Below are positions 15,083 to 21,924 of a stretch of DNA of 36,684 nt, piece after piece. Within the stretch, counting starts at the first letter, position 1, and each line of letters begins with the position of its first letter. The notes beneath the pieces were generated by a model that saw nothing but the letters and a program-made list of their open reading frames with translations, made no database searches and was not told the origin of the DNA. Origin of the DNA: an uncultured Clostridium sp. Lineage in GTDB: Bacteria; Bacillota; Clostridia; TANB77; CAG-508. The translations under genes were made by a program, and so were the position numbers. Where the stretch lies: positions 1 to 36,684 of the forward strand of contig CAKNIZ010000020.1 in NCBI GenBank assembly GCA_930980855.1, read 5' to 3'.

Positions 15083-15133
15083 CATAGAAAAGAAGCTATG
15101 CTTTTTAGACGAATCTAAAAGGCGTAGTTTTTT
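15083..15133 (+). terminator. Attenuator of leader copy 2
   Basis: The terminator stem 15096-15109 with 15114-15127 (two G-U pairs), loop CGAA, is followed by T6 at 15128-15133. CATAG (15083-15087) can pair with CTATG (15096-15100), the 5' arm of the terminator, giving a mutually exclusive antiterminator. Confidence 0.85.
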
Positions 15134-15173
15134 GTGGTTAAAGTATAAAGTTGTAATAATACGAGGAGATAAA

Positions 15174-16385
15174 ATGGAAAAGAAAAAAATAAAAAATAAA
15201 AAGAAATTAGTGATAACATTAATAATAATTCTAATTTTAGTATTAGTCAGTACAGTAATAATAAGAAATATAATAGCTAATAATGAACTAGGAAAAAGAG
15301 AATATTTAGCTACAGGAAATGAAAATTCAAGTTTAATAGCAAATAATATAAAAAAGGGAATAACAATAGGCGGAATAACAGGAACATTAGAAAGTTTAGA
15401 TACATCAGATGCAACAGCAACTCCAGAAGATATATTGGAAGGAAAAACAGCATATGTTAATGGAGAGAAGATTATAGGAACCATGAGACCAAAAATAGAT
15501 GGAGTAACAATACCAAAAGGCTTCTATTATGTAGGAGGAACAAAAGCTACAGGAATAGTAATATCAGACGCAAAAGCAGATGAAAATGTATATTCAAAAG
15601 AAAAGCACGCTGACCAAGCAAATATTCCAGGAGATGGATTAACTGGAAACCAATTTGTTTGGGTGCCAGTAGATGAGCCTACAGAGTTTACGAGATATAA
15701 AAGTTACTACAACAACGGTTCAACACAAAATATATCAAATTATCACGAACCTTCACAAGAAAACTATAGATACCCAGATGAAGTAAAAGAATATAATGCT
15801 ATGATGCAAAGTGTAGAAGAAAATCACGGATTTTATGTAGCAAGATACGAAGCCGGAAGAGAAGGAAACGTGGTGGTAAGCAAGAAAAATGCTACGGTAT
15901 GGAATAATATTCCATGGGGAACAAGCATGACAGAAATAGGAAGTACTGGAGCAGTAGCAAAAGCACAAGGAATGTATACAAATAAAGAAACGTATAATGT
16001 AACAAGTACATTAATATATGGAACCCAATGGGATGCAATAATGTTATGGATAGACCCAGCATATGAAACATCAACTTGCGCAGATGATTCATTTGTAAAA
16101 AATTCAACAGGAAAAGGAAATTATGATGAAGCTGAAAATACAAATGAATGGAGAGGAAAAGTTGCATCTTGCGGAGCAAGTGATAGTTATAGAGTAAACA
16201 ATATATATGATTTAGCAGGAAATGTTTTGGAATGGACAATGGAGGCGTACTCTACCGGCCATCGAGTTGGTAGGGGAGGCAATTACAGCTTTTCGGGCTC
16301 CTACAGTCCAGCTTCCTATCGTTTCGTCAACTATCCAGACGGTTCCAACCCCATCTACGGTTTCCGTGTCGCTTTATATTTGTAG
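15174..16385 (+). CDS. Membrane-anchored FGE/C-type-lectin-fold surface protein, candidate DGR target
   Basis: This 403-residue protein has a basic N-terminus and a membrane segment (about 11-33), a KGITIGGITGTLESL repeat-like region, the GKTAYVNGEKIIGTM module common in Firmicute surface and phage-tail proteins (about 99-113), and a formylglycine-generating-enzyme-like (SUMF1) domain from about 160 (NQFVWVPV, FYVARYEAG, IYDLAGNVLEW) to the end. The last 39 residues (RGGNYSFSGSYSP...YGFRVALYL) are the ligand-binding end of the lectin fold, the part varied in diversity-generating retroelement targets. The base composition changes abruptly there (see the separate entry). The start at 15174 follows AGGAG by 7 nt; an upstream in-frame ATG at 15132 lies in the terminator tail. 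It is controlled by leader cassette 2. No reverse transcriptase or avd gene is visible nearby. Confidence 0.85.
   Translation: MEKKKIKNKKKLVITLIIILILVLVSTVIIRNIIANNELGKREYLATGNENSSLIANNIKKGITIGGITGTLESLDTSDATATPEDILEGKTAYVNGEKIIGTMRPKIDGVTIPKGFYYVGGTKATGIVISDAKADENVYSKEKHADQANIPGDGLTGNQFVWVPVDEPTEFTRYKSYYNNGSTQNISNYHEPSQENYRYPDEVKEYNAMMQSVEENHGFYVARYEAGREGNVVVSKKNATVWNNIPWGTSMTEIGSTGAVAKAQGMYTNKETYNVTSTLIYGTQWDAIMLWIDPAYETSTCADDSFVKNSTGKGNYDEAENTNEWRGKVASCGASDSYRVNNIYDLAGNVLEWTMEAYSTGHRVGRGGNYSFSGSYSPASYRFVNYPDGSNPIYGFRVALYL
16241..16385 (+). other. Putative DGR variable region at the 3' end of the surface-protein gene
   Basis: From about 16241 the coding sequence switches from AT-rich codons (AGA, GTA, GGA, ACA) to GC-richer ones (CGT, CGA, GTC, GGC, TCC). 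Many codons have the form NNC or NNT (TTC, GTC, AAC, TCC, ATC, TAC, TAT, GGT), as expected if AAC/AAT codons of a template were mutated at their A positions. The protein end GFRV followed by a GC-rich stretch past the stop corresponds in position to the initiation-of-homing region of known systems. This is inference; no template repeat is in the window. Confidence 0.6.
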
Positions 16386-16445
16386 AGCTGAACGCTAAAG
16401 CCGCTGAACAAGCGATAGCCACCGAGGTAGTGAGAAAGCTGGAAA

Positions 16446-16539
16446 CTTGAACAGAACCTTAACGACGTTAAGTAGGGGAGTGTATAATATGGCGGTAAAT
16501 TTTACATACCATATTATACACTCTCTTTAAAAGTTCAAG
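16446..16539. terminator. Nested hairpins downstream of the variable region
   Basis: An outer 7-bp pair CTTGAAC (16446-16452) with GTTCAAG (16533-16539) encloses a small hairpin CTTAAC-GAC-GTTAAG (16458-16472) and a perfect 15-bp stem (16478-16492 with 16509-16523). The long stem followed by CTCTTT may terminate the transcript. Hairpins just after the variable region are also a feature of DGR target sites. Confidence 0.6.
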
Positions 16540-16632
16540 ATAGAAACATAGAAAATATTTATAGTTTATTTTATATTTGCAAAATATGTCAAAAAATGTC
16601 GATAAGTTGTCATAAAAAAATAACAAAAAGTA

Positions 16633-16661
16633 TTGGAAAAAGAAAATGAATATGGTAATAT
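16633..16661 (+). promoter_or_regulatory. Distal promoter of the Rpn-type gene
   Basis: TTGGAA (16633-16638), 17-base spacer ending TGG, TAATAT (16656-16661). It would give a leader of about 190 nt, an AT-rich stretch (16670-16860) in which I see no gene. Confidence 0.55.
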
Positions 16662-16818
16662 ATGGATATGTGAATTAGTTCAATATATTTAATTCAAGGA
16701 AATTTAATTCAAAGTAAATTAAAATCTTTTTATGTCAAAAATTTTTAATCAATATAAAAAGTAAAGGTAATTAAATAAAAAGCTAAATTCATAAATAAAA
16801 AATAATTTCAATAAGTTG

Positions 16819-16847
16819 TTGAAAAAACGTAAACAATTTGTTAGAAT
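16819..16847 (+). promoter_or_regulatory. Proximal promoter of the Rpn-type gene
   Basis: TTGAAA (16819-16824), 17-base spacer, TAGAAT (16842-16847). The start point would fall in the AGGAGG ribosome site (16851-16856), giving a nearly leaderless transcript. Confidence 0.5.
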
Positions 16848-16860
16848 AGAAGGAGGAAAA

Positions 16861-17763
16861 ATGGCAAAGCCAGAGAAATTACCTTTATTAAATGACTACA
16901 TATTCAAACGTACATTTACTAAAGAGGGAACAACAGGAATTCTAAAAGACCTATTAGAAGCTATACTAGAAGTAAAAATAACAAATTTAGAAGTGAGGAA
17001 TAGCGAAATACCGAAGGAGCTAATAGAAGAAAAAGCAAGTATACTGGATATAAAAGCAGAAATCAATAGAAATACAGTAGTGGATATTGAAATGCAAGTA
17101 AGTGATGAATACAATATGAAACAGAGGTCAACAGTATATATGTGCAAAAACATAGCAACGCAAATCCAAAAAACAGAAGATTATAGAACATTAAAAAAAT
17201 CAATAGTTATAATAATACTAAACTACATATTATATAAAAGGGGAAGTTACCATCATGTAGCCCATATGAAATTTGAAAAAATAAAACCAAATGAATATGT
17301 AGATATGGGATACAAAGTAGAAGATGAAAATGCAACAGAAGAATTAGAAATGCACTTTATAGAAATGCCGAAATTTATAAAAAAGAATCCAGGAGTAGAA
17401 GGAAAGCTAGAACAGTGGCTATGGCTAATAAGTGGAAGGGAGGAAAAAATCAAAATGGCAGAGGATAAGAATGAAGAAGTAAAAAAAGCAGGAATATTAG
17501 TAGATGAAATGAGTATGGACCCAAAAGAAAGAGAACTATATGAAGCAAGATTAATGGCAAAATACAATTATGATAGTGGAATGGCTGGAGCAAGAGAAGC
17601 TGGAATAGAAGAAGGAATTATAAAAGGCAAAAAGGTTGGAATTGCAGAAGGAGAAAAATCAAAACAAATGCAGATTGCAAAAAAGCTAAAGGAAATGGGA
17701 ATGACAAACAAGGAAATAATGATGGCAACAGGACTTAGTGAAGAAGAAGTAAAAGATTTATAA
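16861..17763 (+). CDS. Rpn-family PD-(D/E)XK nuclease / putative transposase
   Basis: The 300-residue protein opens with LPLLNDYIFKRTF, a signature of the recombination-promoting nuclease (Rpn, PF12784 PDDEXK_2) family. The catalytic core is ILDIKAEINRNTVVDIEMQV (about 57-76), giving the Asp and Glu-x-Gln residues of a PD-(D/E)XK site. The C-terminal part ends in a Lys/Glu helix and a small helix-turn-helix-like segment (KKLKEMGMTNKEIMMATGLSEEEV), a common tail in this family that contains internal starts in E. coli Rpn proteins. These proteins promote RecA-independent recombination and some act in phage defence. The start at 16861 is set by AGGAGG 4 nt upstream; an in-frame ATG at 16816 overlaps a promoter. 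It is a single gene between two unrelated operons. Confidence 0.88.
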   Translation: MAKPEKLPLLNDYIFKRTFTKEGTTGILKDLLEAILEVKITNLEVRNSEIPKELIEEKASILDIKAEINRNTVVDIEMQVSDEYNMKQRSTVYMCKNIATQIQKTEDYRTLKKSIVIIILNYILYKRGSYHHVAHMKFEKIKPNEYVDMGYKVEDENATEELEMHFIEMPKFIKKNPGVEGKLEQWLWLISGREEKIKMAEDKNEEVKKAGILVDEMSMDPKERELYEARLMAKYNYDSGMAGAREAGIEEGIIKGKKVGIAEGEKSKQMQIAKKLKEMGMTNKEIMMATGLSEEEVKDL

Positions 17764-17791
17764 TAATATAAGGAAAAATTACTCAAACCCC

Positions 17792-17874
17792 TTGACAAAT
17801 CTGCAAAAATGGTGTAAAGTATATATGCTTTACACTTATTTATTGTATAGAAAAAGGTTTACCTATACAATAAA
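17792..17874 (+). promoter_or_regulatory. Promoter and hairpins ahead of the ylxM-ffh operon
   Basis: TTGACA (17792-17797), 17-base spacer, TAAAGT (17815-17820). The -10 lies in an inverted repeat TGTAAAG/CTTTACA (17814-17820, 17828-17834). Just downstream a 12-bp perfect stem (17839-17850 with 17863-17874, 12-nt loop) is in the leader. It has no U-run, so it is not a terminator and may bind a factor or stabilise the mRNA. Confidence 0.65.
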
Positions 17875-17894
17875 AGCATTTGATGAGGTGAAAT

Positions 17895-18242
17895 ATGGAT
17901 AAACATATAGAAGTTAGTATGTTATGGCAAATATATGGTAAATTATTAACAGAAAAACAATACAATGTTTTAAATGATTACTATAATAATGACCTATCAT
18001 TATCTGAAATAGCAGAAAATTACAATATTTCAAGACAAGGTGTAAGAGATATCATAATGAAAGGAGAAGGAAAACTTTTCGAATACGAAGAAAAGCTAGC
18101 AATCATGAAAAAATCAAAAATGCAAGAAGAACAAATACAAATAATATTGTCCCAATTAAGTGAAATCAAAGATAGTTCATCAGATAAGAAAATTGAGAAA
18201 ATATTAAATGAAGTACAAAAAGAACTTAGCGTTTTAGCATAA
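17895..18242 (+). CDS. ylxM: YlxM, SRP-associated DNA-binding-like protein
   Basis: This 115-residue protein of the UPF0122/YlxM family has a sigma-factor region 4-like helix-turn-helix (LSLSEIAENYNISRQGVRDIIMKGEGKL, about 34-61). It begins with LWQIYGKLLTEKQYNVLNDYYNNDLS, the typical family N-terminus. YlxM is encoded directly upstream of ffh across Firmicutes and has been reported to interact with the signal recognition particle in streptococci. The C-terminal half is charged and helical. GAGGTG precedes the ATG. It is first in an operon that continues through rplS. Confidence 0.95.
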   Translation: MDKHIEVSMLWQIYGKLLTEKQYNVLNDYYNNDLSLSEIAENYNISRQGVRDIIMKGEGKLFEYEEKLAIMKKSKMQEEQIQIILSQLSEIKDSSSDKKIEKILNEVQKELSVLA

Positions 18243-18262
18243 GAAAAGGAGGACCTTAACTA

Positions 18263-19648
18263 ATGGCTTTTGAAGGTTTATCAGAAAAGCTACAAGCTTT
18301 TACAAAAAAATTAAGAGGAAAAGCGAGAATAAACGAATCGGAACTAAATGAAATGTTAAGAGAAGTAAAACTTGCATTATTAGAGGCCGATGTAAACTAT
18401 AAAGTAGTAAAAGAATTTATAAATTCAATACATGATAAAGCATTAGGTCAAGACGTACTAAAATCCTTAACTCCAGGACAACAAGTAGTAAAAATAGTTA
18501 AAGATGAGCTTGTAGAACTATTAGGTGGAACAGATAGTAAAATAGCTTTTACACCAAACCCACCAACAGTTATAATGTTAGTAGGACTTCAAGGTTCAGG
18601 AAAAACAACAACAGCAGGAAAACTTGCAAACCTTTTGAGAAAGCAAGGAAAAAGTCCATTGTTAGTAGCATGTGATGTGTATAGACCAGCAGCAATCAAG
18701 CAACTTCAAGTTGTAGGAGCACAGTTAAATATACCAGTATATGCTAATGAAAATGAGAAAAATGTTGTAAAAATTGCAAAACAAGCAAAAGAAATAGCAA
18801 TTAGTAAATTAAACGATGTAGTTATATTAGATACGGCAGGAAGACTTCAAATAGATGAAACACTAATGCAAGAATTAAAAGATATAAAATCTAATATAAA
18901 ACCTCATGAAATATTACTAGTAGTGGATGCAATGACAGGCCAAGAGGCAGTAAATATTGCAGAAAAATTTAATGAAGACCTAGGAATTGATGGAGTAGTA
19001 CTTACTAAGTTAGATGGAGACATGCGTGGTGGTGCAGCAATTTCAGTAAAGAAAGTTACAGGAAAGCCTATCAAGTTTGCAGGAACTGGTGAAAAACTAA
19101 ATGAAATAGAAGAATTTCATCCAGATAGAATGGCATCAAGAATACTTGGTATGGGAGATGTACTATCAATAATAGAACAAGCAGAAGTAGCTTTTGATAA
19201 AGAAGAAGCTGAAAAACTAGAAAAAAAGCTAAGAAAAAATAAAGATTTAGATTTAAATGATTATTTAGCACAACTAAAACAAGTTAAGAAAATGGGTTCA
19301 TTCTCATCAATATTAAAAATGATACCGGGTATGAGTAAATACAACATAAATGTAGATGATAAAGAATTTTCAAGAATAGAAGCTATCATAAGTTCTATGA
19401 CAAATGAAGAAAGAGAAAATCCAAAACTTTTAAATGCGTCAAGAAGAATAAGAATTGCAAAAGGTAGTGGAACAGAAGTTCAAGACATCAATAAATTTAT
19501 GAAATCATTTGAAGTAACACAAAGCATGATGAAAAAAATGCGAAGTGGAAATTTAGATCCAAGAATGAAAAAAATGATGAAAAGTATGAACTTAGACAAG
19601 ATGTCAGAAGAAGATTTAAAAGAACTAGAAAAGAAATTTGATAAATAA
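18263..19648 (+). CDS. ffh: Signal recognition particle GTPase Ffh
   Basis: Ffh binds SRP RNA and signal sequences and docks ribosomes at the membrane through FtsY. The 461-residue protein has the N domain (1-95), a GTPase domain with G1 GLQGSGKTT (108-116), DTAGR near 190 and TKLDGD near 248, and the Met-rich M domain (about 325-461), which shows MIPGMSKYN and the RNA-binding IRIAKGSGTEVQDINKFM segment, then many methionines for signal-peptide binding. Length and order are canonical. AGGAGG lies 10 nt upstream. It is 20 nt behind ylxM. Confidence 0.98.
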   Translation: MAFEGLSEKLQAFTKKLRGKARINESELNEMLREVKLALLEADVNYKVVKEFINSIHDKALGQDVLKSLTPGQQVVKIVKDELVELLGGTDSKIAFTPNPPTVIMLVGLQGSGKTTTAGKLANLLRKQGKSPLLVACDVYRPAAIKQLQVVGAQLNIPVYANENEKNVVKIAKQAKEIAISKLNDVVILDTAGRLQIDETLMQELKDIKSNIKPHEILLVVDAMTGQEAVNIAEKFNEDLGIDGVVLTKLDGDMRGGAAISVKKVTGKPIKFAGTGEKLNEIEEFHPDRMASRILGMGDVLSIIEQAEVAFDKEEAEKLEKKLRKNKDLDLNDYLAQLKQVKKMGSFSSILKMIPGMSKYNINVDDKEFSRIEAIISSMTNEERENPKLLNASRRIRIAKGSGTEVQDINKFMKSFEVTQSMMKKMRSGNLDPRMKKMMKSMNLDKMSEEDLKELEKKFDK

Positions 19649-19701
19649 GATATTAAGTTTTAAAATTTAATATAGATACAACTTTTTAGGGAGGTGAAAT
19701 T

Positions 19702-19935
19702 ATGGTAAAAATAAGATTACAAAGAGTAGGAGCAAAAAAAGCACCTTTTTATCACATTGTAGTAGCTGATTCAAGAGTTTCTAGAGATGGAAAAATAATA
19801 GAACAAATAGGAACATATGACCCAATGACAAATCCATCTACAATTGTTTTAGACAAAGAAAAAACAGAAAAATGGATAAAAAATGGAGCAAAACCAACAG
19901 ATACTGTAAAAGCTCTAATTGCTAAAGCAAAATAA
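19702..19935 (+). CDS. rpsP: 30S ribosomal protein S16
   Basis: The 77-residue protein has the conserved start [20 protein letters not shown] and the IEQIGTYDP motif at 31-39. Length is typical of short Firmicute S16. A strong GGGAGGTG precedes the ATG. It is followed by khpA after 11 nt, the standard order. Confidence 0.98.
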   Translation: MVKIRLQRVGAKKAPFYHIVVADSRVSRDGKIIEQIGTYDPMTNPSTIVLDKEKTEKWIKNGAKPTDTVKALIAKAK

Positions 19936-19946
19936 GGAGAATTTAT

Positions 19947-20174
19947 ATGGAAGAAGTATTGAGAAATATACTAGAAAGTCTAGTAGATAACAAAAAAGCA
20001 ATATCTATAAAAGTAAGACAAGAAGATGGAAAAGATATTTATACAGTTAGAGTTGCACCAGAAGATGGTGGAAAAATAATTGGTAGACAAGGAAAAATTG
20101 CCAAAGCTATCAAAACCTTATCTAAAGCTTTAGGTGCAAAAGAAGGAAGAAGAGTAGAAATAGAATTTCCTTAA
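19947..20174 (+). CDS. khpA: KhpA (YlqC), KH-domain RNA-binding protein
   Basis: The 75-residue single KH-domain protein has the RNA-binding GxxG loop as GRQGK (about 53-57) in GGKIIGRQGKIAKAIKTLSKA. KhpA forms a heterodimer with KhpB/Jag and affects cell division and small RNA stability in Gram-positive bacteria. Position between rpsP and rimM is typical. AAGGAG precedes the ATG. Confidence 0.96.
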   Translation: MEEVLRNILESLVDNKKAISIKVRQEDGKDIYTVRVAPEDGGKIIGRQGKIAKAIKTLSKALGAKEGRRVEIEFP

Positions 20175-20191
20175 TAGTTTTTGGAGGAAGT

Positions 20192-20683
20192 ATGCAAGAT
20201 AAATTTGAAATTGGCAAAATTGTAAATACATTTGGAATAAAGGGAGAAGTAAAAGTAGTACCTTATACAGATGATATTGAACAATTTAAAAAAATAAAAA
20301 AGGTATATATAAATAACGAAGCAAAGGAAATAGAAAGTTCAAAATATCATAAAAATACTATAATTCTAAAAATTAAAGGAGTAGATAGTATGAATGATGC
20401 TGAAAACTTAAGAAATTGTGTAATAAGTGTGGAAAGAGCTGATAAAAAATTACCAGAAAATACATACTATATTACAGATTTAATTGGATTAGAGGTATAC
20501 TCTGATGAAAACAATTTGCTAGGAATAGTAAAAGATATATATAATACAGGTGCCAATGATATATATAGTGTAGAAACTCCAGAAGGAAAAGAAATATTAC
20601 TTCCGGCTATAAAAGAAGTAATAAAACAAGTAGATATTGAAAATAAAAAAATAATAGTTCACATATTGAAAGGATTAATATAA
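20192..20683 (+). CDS. rimM: Ribosome maturation factor RimM
   Basis: The 163-residue protein has an N-terminal RimM beta-barrel ([21 protein letters not shown], 7-27) and a C-terminal PRC-barrel ([22 protein letters not shown] and [20 protein letters not shown]). It binds S19 and assists assembly of the 30S head. GGAGG precedes the ATG, and its TAA overlaps the trmD ATG (TAATG), coupling the two. Confidence 0.97.
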   Translation: MQDKFEIGKIVNTFGIKGEVKVVPYTDDIEQFKKIKKVYINNEAKEIESSKYHKNTIILKIKGVDSMNDAENLRNCVISVERADKKLPENTYYITDLIGLEVYSDENNLLGIVKDIYNTGANDIYSVETPEGKEILLPAIKEVIKQVDIENKKIIVHILKGLI

Positions 20684-21382
20684 TGAAATTTACAATACTT
20701 ACACTCTTTCCAGAAATGTTTGAAACAATGAAATACAGCATAATAGAAAGAGCAAGTAAAAAAGATTTAATAAATATTAATTTAGTAAATATAAGAGACT
20801 TTTCAAAGGATAAGCATAAACACGTAGACGATACTCCATATGGTGGAGGAGCTGGGATGGTAATGAGGCCAGATGTTGTATATGATGCATATAATTCAGT
20901 AAAAGATGAAAATGCAAAAGTTATATACTTATCTCCAAAAGGAAAAGTACTAAATCAAAATAAAGTTAAAGAACTTTCAAAAGAGGAGCATTTAATTTTA
21001 TTATGTGGACATTATGAAGGAATAGACCAAAGAGTATTAGACGAAATTGCATGTGAAGAAATTTCAATAGGAGACTATGTGCTTACTCGGTGGAGAATTA
21101 CCAGCAATGGTGATTGTAGACACTGTAAGTAGATATGTAGATGGAGTATTAAGTGAAGACTCTATAAAAGAAGAATCATTTAGTAATAATTTATTGGAAT
21201 ATCCTCAATATACCAGACCAGAAGTATTTAATGGTAAAAAAGTACCAGAAGTTTTAACTTCAGGTAATCACAAAGAAATTAATAAGTGGAGACAAGAACA
21301 ATCTCTAGTTATAACATATTTAAAAAGACCAGAACTTTTAAGCGAAGAAGAAAGAAATCTGGCAAAAGAATTATTAAAATAA
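20683..21382 (+). CDS. trmD: tRNA (guanine-37-N1)-methyltransferase, reading frame broken by one extra base
   Basis: TrmD methylates G37 of tRNAs that read CNN codons, using SAM in a trefoil-knot site, and prevents +1 frameshifting; it is usually essential. The first 135 codons are normal ([48 protein letters not shown]). The frame then breaks: at 21085-21092 the sequence is ACT C GGT GG where the invariant motif [10 protein letters not shown] requires ACT GGT GGA. The rest ([20 protein letters not shown] to the end at 21382) continues in the next frame. Removing C21088 gives an intact 232-residue protein. As it stands the upstream frame ends at 21132 with 17 aberrant residues and loses the C-terminal domain. 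A sequencing error or recent mutation is more likely than programmed frameshifting because no slippery heptamer is present. Confidence 0.93.
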
Positions 21383-21407
21383 AATTTTATGAAAGGAGAA
21401 AAAAATC

Positions 21408-21872
21408 ATGGACATTATAAAATCAATAGAACATGAACAACTAAAAAGCAAAGTTCCAGATATTCGTGTTGGTAATACTGTAAGAGTACACCAAAGAATA
21501 AAAGAAGGAAACAGACAAAGAATACAAGTCTTTGAAGGAATAGTTATTAAAAAGCAAAATGGTGGATTAAATGAAACATTCACAGTAAGAAGAGTAGCAT
21601 ATGGAGTAGGAGTAGAAAAAACATTCTTATTAAACTCTCCATTAATTGAAAAGGTAGAAACTGTAAGAGTAGGTAAGGCAAGACGTGCTAAACTATACTA
21701 CTTAAGAGATAGAGTAGGTAAAGCTGCTAAGACAAAAGAAAATATTGGAGCAAGAATTGAAAACAATGAAATAGTTGTAAAAGAAGAAATGCCAGCAGAA
21801 GAACCTGTAAAAGAAGAAGTAGTAGAAGCTACAGCTGAAAATACCACTGAAGAAGTAAAAAATGAAAACTAA
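21408..21872 (+). CDS. rplS: 50S ribosomal protein L19 with acidic C-terminal extension
   Basis: The 154-residue protein has a canonical L19 body (1 to about 117): [71 protein letters not shown]. The last 37 residues are an added Glu-rich tail ([20 protein letters not shown]...) not present in the usual 115-residue form. The role of the tail is unknown. An AAAGGAG site precedes the ATG. It is the last gene of the operon; the dinB promoter follows directly. Confidence 0.97.
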   Translation: MDIIKSIEHEQLKSKVPDIRVGNTVRVHQRIKEGNRQRIQVFEGIVIKKQNGGLNETFTVRRVAYGVGVEKTFLLNSPLIEKVETVRVGKARRAKLYYLRDRVGKAAKTKENIGARIENNEIVVKEEMPAEEPVKEEVVEATAENTTEEVKNEN

Positions 21873-21880
21873 AAAATCTA

Positions 21881-21909
21881 TTGACAAATAAGAACAAACG
21901 TTCTATAAT
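21881..21909 (+). promoter_or_regulatory. dinB promoter with LexA (SOS) operator in the spacer
   Basis: TTGACA (21881-21886) and TATAAT (21904-21909) with a 17-base spacer. The Gram-positive SOS box GAAC-AAAC-GTTC occupies 21892-21903, ending at the -10 box. LexA bound here would block RNA polymerase. Confidence 0.93.
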
Positions 21910-21924
21910 ATTCTTGGTGATATT

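Noticed and set aside
15007..15133. Leader cassettes as c-di-GMP or other known riboswitches (CGCGAAAGCC resembles a piece of the GEMM core)
   Set aside because: Only a short string matches, the first half of the GEMM fold is missing, and the string is coding sequence conserved at the peptide level in three copies.
16386..16480. GC-rich DNA after the surface-protein gene as a template repeat of a DGR
   Set aside because: It does not resemble the variable region 16250-16385 with adenines restored, and no reverse transcriptase follows.
16816..16860. Upstream ATG of the Rpn-type gene
   Set aside because: It overlaps a TTGAAA-TAGAAT promoter and has no ribosome site, whereas ATG 16861 follows AGGAGG.
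21061..21132. Programmed frameshift in trmD
   Set aside because: There is no slippery heptamer, stop-codon stimulator or downstream structure of the known kind, and the extra base sits in an invariant motif.
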